Shown here: positions 60,687-64,000 of the stretch, in pieces
Layout: each line of letters begins with the position of its first letter
How positions within the stretch are numbered: the first letter of the stretch is position 1
Assembly (NCBI RefSeq): GCF_000144915.1
Contig: NC_014374.1
Span: 434,001 to 498,000, forward strand
Length of the DNA stretch: 64,000 bases
Origin: Acidilobus saccharovorans 345-15
Lineage (GTDB): Archaea; Thermoproteota; Thermoprotei_A; Sulfolobales; Acidilobaceae
Direction of reading: 5' to 3'
Made by a program: the position numbers and the translations under genes
Notes under the pieces: generated by a model
Told to the model about the DNA's origin: nothing
Seen by the model: only the letters and a program-made list of their open reading frames with translations
Database searches by the model: none

Positions 60687-61028
60687 TTACGTATTACGGC
60701 TAGTCACCCATAAATTTTTATCTATAGACCTCAGGTCCCTGACTATGAAGTCCTCGAGCACTTTGCCCTTCTCATCAAACCTGACGCCCTCGGATAGCAG
60801 GAGCAGCCTCTTTACTTCAGGACCTCCAAAGGCGTAGCCGCCGAGGCTCCTGTCGGACATTATCACCCTGTGGCATGGCACCTCAATGGGCCTTGGGTTT
60901 CTCTTTAGCGCTCTGGCCACCGCCCTGGGGGAAACGCCCAGCAGCTCAGCTATGGCTTTGTAAGTGGTCACCTTACCTCTTGGTATTGCCTTGACGACCT
61001 CGTAGACCCTTTCATCCAGGCTGTTCAC
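60687..61028 (-). CDS. ogt: Methylated-DNA-protein cysteine methyltransferase (Ogt), short form
   Basis: The 113-residue protein is the DNA-binding catalytic domain only: RVYEVVKAIPRGKVTTYKAIAELLG (about 7-31), then RAVARALKRNP (arginine-finger helix), PCHRVI (C52 is the acceptor) and SLGGYAFGG. It repairs O6-alkylguanine in a single-use reaction. The N-terminal RNase H-like domain of full-length Ogt is absent; a minimal catalytic form is known in some archaea. The C-terminal 25 residues are charged and may be disordered. Start ATG 61028. Confidence 0.9.
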   Translation of the reverse strand: MNSLDERVYEVVKAIPRGKVTTYKAIAELLGVSPRAVARALKRNPRPIEVPCHRVIMSDRSLGGYAFGGPEVKRLLLLSEGVRFDEKGKVLEDFIVRDLRSIDKNLWVTSRNT

Positions 61029-61101
61029 AGCTGGCCCTAAGTAATTATTTAAGAACTACTTATAAAGGCGTAACTATTAGAAGAAGGCTGAGGAGAGCAG
61101 G

Positions 61102-61614
61102 TTGAGCGAAGACAACATTAAGGCCGCCCAGCTGCTTGGCGCGGCCCTGGGCGCCTTCGTGTCCTCGCTGCTCACCGCCCTTCCAGCGTCGCTGGAGGAG
61201 ATTGCAAGGCAGGGCGGCCAGAGCGAGGGACCGTCGAGCCAGATAGCGAGGTGGGCCGTTTCCACCTCTCAGGAGATATCAAGGGTGTTAGACTCAAAGC
61301 TGCCCCCTCAGGAGGTTGGCAAGTTGGTTGAGGAGCTGGTGGTGTCCTTCAAGGGGCTTGCCAGCGTTGCCATAGAGCTCTCAAAGACCCTGGGCGACCC
61401 GCAGGTGGCCGAGGTCATAAGGAGGACCTCGGAGGGCTTTAAGAAGAGCCTTAACCTCATATCGCCATCTTATTACGACCCCATGGCAATGGTAAGGGCC
61501 ATGTCAGACCCTGACGTGGCCTACGCGCTGGGCGTCATACTTGCTATACTTAAGGCCTTTGGTGTGGCCCTCAGGGTATCCGCGGACAAGGCCGTGGGAG
61601 GCTCAAAAATCTAG
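61102..61614 (+). CDS. DUF1641-like protein
   Basis: The 170-residue product starts at TTG 61102 behind GAGGAGAG; a TATA-like ACTTATAAAGG (61054-61064) lies upstream. It is mostly helical, with a hydrophobic early segment (about 8-27, AAQLLGAALGAFVSSLLTAL) and the late SDPDVAYALGVILAILKAFGVAL (about 134-156), which resembles the end of DUF1641 proteins. DUF1641 proteins are often found with formate dehydrogenase-like or sulfur oxidoreductases; none is in the window. It is convergent with the ferredoxin gene at 61687. Confidence 0.6.
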   Translation: MSEDNIKAAQLLGAALGAFVSSLLTALPASLEEIARQGGQSEGPSSQIARWAVSTSQEISRVLDSKLPPQEVGKLVEELVVSFKGLASVAIELSKTLGDPQVAEVIRRTSEGFKKSLNLISPSYYDPMAMVRAMSDPDVAYALGVILAILKAFGVALRVSADKAVGGSKI

Positions 61615-61686
61615 TCTTAGGTCAACAAAAACCTTGGGGCTTAGAAGGCTAGCGTTAGGCCCTTTTTAACTGAGAAGCTTTCGGCT

Positions 61687-61938
61687 TCAGTAAGAGCCGT
61701 TAGGCCCCTCGTAGTGAATTATCTGCGTCGGACAGCTCTTGGCTGCCGCGTCAACGCAGTCCTGGAATTCGTCCGGCACCTCGCCGTGGTTTATGTCGTT
61801 GGGGTCGGCCCTCCACTTGGCTATTATCTGGCTCTTGCCGTCCACGTCACTCATCTCAAAGACGTCTCCGCACAGGCTCACGCAGACCATGTCAGCTATG
61901 CAGTTGTCCCTGGGGTCTATCCTGACCTTTATGGTCAT
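61687..61938 (-). CDS. Ferredoxin, single [4Fe-4S] or [3Fe-4S] cluster
   Basis: From ATG 61938 the product is 83 residues, behind GAGGTGG. The cluster motif is C-x2-D-x2-C-x3-C: C9, D12, C15, C19 in NCIADMVCVSLCGD, with the remote cysteine C65 in KSCPTQ. The Asp in the second ligand place is as in Pyrococcus ferredoxin and allows a labile iron. A further cysteine (C57) may form a disulfide. It is a small soluble electron carrier; upstream lies a very AT-rich promoter region. Confidence 0.92.
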   Translation of the reverse strand: MTIKVRIDPRDNCIADMVCVSLCGDVFEMSDVDGKSQIIAKWRADPNDINHGEVPDEFQDCVDAAAKSCPTQIIHYEGPNGSY

Positions 61939-61950
61939 TTTTGGTCCCAC

Positions 61951-62052
61951 CTCTCAGTAGTTTTTAGAAAGAAAAAAGCAAGAATATGTACCTAAAAATT
62001 AAAAACTAAATGATAACAAAAATATATACAGACCTATTTATTGTTCATAAGA
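61951..62052. promoter_or_regulatory. AT-rich spacer: ferredoxin promoter and SOD terminator
   Basis: The segment is clearly more AT-rich than the rest of the window. On the minus strand T runs (TTTTTG, TTTTTAATTTTTAGG, CTTTTTTCTTTC) suit termination after the superoxide dismutase gene, and TTCTAAAAAC near 61958-61968 is well placed as the TATA element for the ferredoxin. Confidence 0.45.
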
Positions 62053-62688
62053 TCAAAGTATCAGTTTTGGCGTGTTCAAGGCCTTCTGGTACCTGGCCTC
62101 GACGTCGTCCCAGTTTATCAGGTCCCACCAGCTGTCAACGTACTTGGCCCTGTCGTTCCTGTAGTCTATGTAGTAGGCGTGCTCGAACACGTCAACCGCC
62201 AGCAGTGGTATCAGGTTTGTGGTGACGACGTTGTTGTGCTTCTCAACCTGCAGTATCCTCAGGTCGCCTGTGACCGGGTCATATGCAAGTATGGCCCATC
62301 CCACGCCCTCAACGTTCTTGGCCGCGTCGCCGAAGAGCTTCTTAAACTTGTCAAAGGAGCCGAAGAACTTGTTTATTGCGTCCCCAATGGCGCCTCCAGG
62401 GGTTCCTCCACCCTTGCCCTTGGGAGCCATGTTAAGCCAGTAGAGCGTGTGAAGTATGTGTCCTCCGTAGTTGAACTCGAAGTCCCTGCTCACGGCCCTC
62501 ACGTCTATGTCAGTCAGCTGGCCGTTGAGGTACTTCTCAAGCTTGTCAAGAGCAGCGTTGGCGCCGTTGACGTAGCCCAGGTGGTGCTTGTCGTGGTGAT
62601 ACCTTAGCGTTTCAGCGCTTATTATTGGCTCGAGAGCATCATAATTATACGGAAGAGGCGGGAGCTCGTACCTCTTGAGGGAGACCAC
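62053..62688 (-). CDS. sod: Fe/Mn superoxide dismutase
   Basis: The 211-residue protein has the family ligands: the first His in RYHHDKHHLGYV (about 30-41), the second in GGHILHTLYW (about 75-84), then Asp in AVDVFEHAYYIDY with its His a few residues on (about 163-175). It turns superoxide into oxygen and peroxide in the cytosol. Start ATG 62688; a TATA-like CAGTTTATATTCC (about 62721-62733) is well placed upstream. Confidence 0.97.
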   Translation of the reverse strand: MVSLKRYELPPLPYNYDALEPIISAETLRYHHDKHHLGYVNGANAALDKLEKYLNGQLTDIDVRAVSRDFEFNYGGHILHTLYWLNMAPKGKGGGTPGGAIGDAINKFFGSFDKFKKLFGDAAKNVEGVGWAILAYDPVTGDLRILQVEKHNNVVTTNLIPLLAVDVFEHAYYIDYRNDRAKYVDSWWDLINWDDVEARYQKALNTPKLIL

Positions 62689-62743
62689 TCTTCTCGCCCA
62701 GGAGCTCAGGGCGCTGCTGGAATATAAACTGATGTATGATTAT

Positions 62744-63487
62744 TCACTTAGAAAATCTTTTTAAGAGTAGTTCAGGCATGTAAGATGGCGTGTTCCTGTC
62801 CACGCGCCTTATACTGATCCCATAGACGTCGCTCAGGAGCTCTTCACTTAAGGCCTCCCTGGGCGGGCCAAACGACACCAGCCTGCCGGACTTCAGCACG
62901 GCAACGTTGTCCGCCACGGCGGTATACTCTATGTCGTGCGTGGCCACCACTACTGAGACCCCATCCCCTGCGAGCTCCTGCAGCAGTTCAATGACCTTGG
63001 TCCTGTTGGTGACGTCTAGGAACGCGGTGGGCTCGTCAAGTATGAGCAGCCTTGGGTCACGGGACAGGGCCGCGGCCAGGAGCAGGAGCCTCTGCTCGCC
63101 GCTGCTCATCGATATGACAGGCCTGTTGGCGAGCCCTCCCAGGCCAAACCTGCCCAGGACCTCCAGGAACCTCTCCCTCCAGAGGCCGTCAGGGGGGCGG
63201 TAGTTCATGGCAAGGGCCACGTCGAGGCCCCTGGCCATGAGGTCCAGGGAGGGCTGCGCGGGCACATATGATATGTACCTGCGGTACTCCTCCGGCCTAA
63301 CCCCATCAAGCTCAACGGACCCCCTGAACTTTACGAGCCCGGCCAGGGCCCTCAGCAGCGTCGTCTTGCCAGCCCCGTTGGGACCTATTATCATGAGCAG
63401 GCCTGAGCTGTGCGTGAAGCTTATGTCATTCAGTATGTGGACGCCGTTTACCTCATAGCTGAGGTTTTTTACAGCCACGCTTACCAT
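62744..63487 (-). CDS. ABC importer ATP-binding protein, FecE/BtuD-like
   Basis: From ATG 63487 the product is 247 residues; the longer open frame above runs over the permease gene. It has IGPNGAGKTT (about 34-43), PAQPSL (the Q-loop, about 78-83), MSSGEQRLLLLAAAL (signature; SSGE in place of SGGE), LLILDEPTAFLD (Walker B) and VATHDIE. It pairs with the FecCD permease whose stop overlaps its start. The group takes up ferric siderophores, haem or cobalamin. Confidence 0.9.
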   Translation of the reverse strand: MVSVAVKNLSYEVNGVHILNDISFTHSSGLLMIIGPNGAGKTTLLRALAGLVKFRGSVELDGVRPEEYRRYISYVPAQPSLDLMARGLDVALAMNYRPPDGLWRERFLEVLGRFGLGGLANRPVISMSSGEQRLLLLAAALSRDPRLLILDEPTAFLDVTNRTKVIELLQELAGDGVSVVVATHDIEYTAVADNVAVLKSGRLVSFGPPREALSEELLSDVYGISIRRVDRNTPSYMPELLLKRFSK

Positions 63488-64000
63488 GAGCCCTCGCTCC
63501 TCGACTTTAACAGTATGTAGACCAGGAGGGGGGCCCCAAAGACGCTGGTGACGGCGGTGAGCGGCGCCTCTGAGGGATATATTACAAGCCTCGCAGCTAT
63601 GTCGCTGAGCACCGTGAGGGTAGCGCCTATAGTGGCTGCCGCTGGAAGCACTGTGGTGAAGTTGCTCCCATACATGCGCCTTGCAAGCCACGGCGACACG
63701 AGGCCTATGAAGCCCACTGGGCCTGACATGGCTACGACTGCCGACGTCGCGGAGGAGGCCAGCAGGAATGACAGGGCCCTCACTAGGCTGACGTTGACGC
63801 CCAGGCTCCTGGCGACCTCGTCGCCAAGCATGAACGTGTTGACTTTCCTTGCCAGGAGGAGGAGCCCTGCCAGGGACGCCGCCGCCACGGCCGCGGACTT
63901 CTCAAGTATATTAGCCGTCACGAAGGCCACGCTGCCGAACATCCAGTAAAGGGCCCCAGGCAGCCTCGGGCCGAGGTCTATCATGAGGAACATCGTCAGG
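63481..64000 (-). CDS. FecCD-family ABC permease, C-terminal part
   Basis: This gene continues beyond the right edge; about 172 C-terminal residues are visible. The hydrophobic helices, MLGDEVARSLGVNVSLVRALSFLLAS (about the coupling region) and GPVGFIGLVSPWLARRMYG (the L-loop of FecCD permeases, GxIxFVGLxxPHxxR equivalent) place it in the BtuC/FecCD family. The conserved PH of the latter motif reads PW here. It overlaps the ATPase gene by 7 nt, so both are in one operon. Confidence 0.9.
   Translation of the reverse strand, partial: LTMFLMIDLGPRLPGALYWMFGSVAFVTANILEKSAAVAAASLAGLLLLARKVNTFMLGDEVARSLGVNVSLVRALSFLLASSATSAVVAMSGPVGFIGLVSPWLARRMYGSNFTTVLPAAATIGATLTVLSDIAARLVIYPSEAPLTAVTSVFGAPLLVYILLKSRSEGSW

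Overview
The window reads as a chromosomal segment of a hyperthermophilic crenarchaeon (Thermoproteota). It carries thermosome, RadA, ABCE1, Pelota, TFS, GatCAB, archaeal Trm10 and A-type ATPase subunit D genes. Arg is mostly AGG and Ile mostly ATA, TTG and GTG starts are frequent, TATA boxes sit 20-35 nt ahead of short leaders, and the 5S rRNA gene stands alone. Moderate-to-high GC by eye and the mix of core and sugar genes suggest an Acidilobales-like relative; this rank is an inference. I see no CRISPR array, insertion sequence, prophage or att site, and gene density is very high.

Layout. 1-5.2 kb: 5'-truncated view of a class II ribonucleotide reductase, a TtuA-like protein that lost its catalytic motifs, a zinc protein, a radical SAM enzyme and an HdrC/HdrB-like pair. 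5.2-15.2 kb: GT-C-like membrane protein, tRNA-Glu(CUC), Lhr helicase, thermosome, a zinc protein, a DUF1512 membrane operon, methionine aminopeptidase. 15.3-30.5 kb: metallo-hydrolase, ABCE1, TrmJ, hexuloisomerase, a likely H/ACA guide RNA, an RHH repressor with a palindromic operator, the HemK/KsgA/DUF655 operon, TFS, DHH phosphoesterase, AspRS, a CoA-transferase pair, aldose epimerase. 30.6-43.6 kb: a candidate C/D sRNA, radical SAM, AbrB-PhoU regulator, gatCAB, AP-superfamily phosphodiesterase, RadA with a prepilin peptidase, HIT and second DHH protein, eL38. 43.7-51.5 kb: an unusual ABC pair, 5S rRNA, Trm10-RNase HII, MIP18-family protein, CinA-like protein, A-ATPase subunit D, Pelota. 51.5-64 kb: IMPase-family phosphatase, a sulfoquinovose operon (SQD1-like synthase, GT4, MFS) beside a wHTH/membrane-protein pair, a potassium-channel-like protein with PfkB kinase, TenA, MFS, Ogt, ferredoxin, superoxide dismutase and a FecCD/FecE-type importer.

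How genes work together. AspRS and GatCAB together fit indirect Asn-tRNA formation. ABCE1 and Pelota are ribosome-rescue partners. KsgA, TrmJ, Trm10 and the two candidate guide RNAs form a strong RNA-modification theme. The SQD1-like enzyme, GT4 and MFS would make and use UDP-sulfoquinovose for cell-surface glycans or lipids. The B12-type importer at the right edge may serve the B12-dependent reductase at the left edge, but this link is speculative.

Most noteworthy are the H/ACA-like RNA at 19393-19467, whose pocket pairs on both sides of a U-N in a conserved peptidyl-transferase-region sequence of 23S rRNA; the C/D-like RNA at 30639-30698; perfect palindromes at three promoters; the TtuA pseudoenzyme; and a channel filter reading TIGLY.
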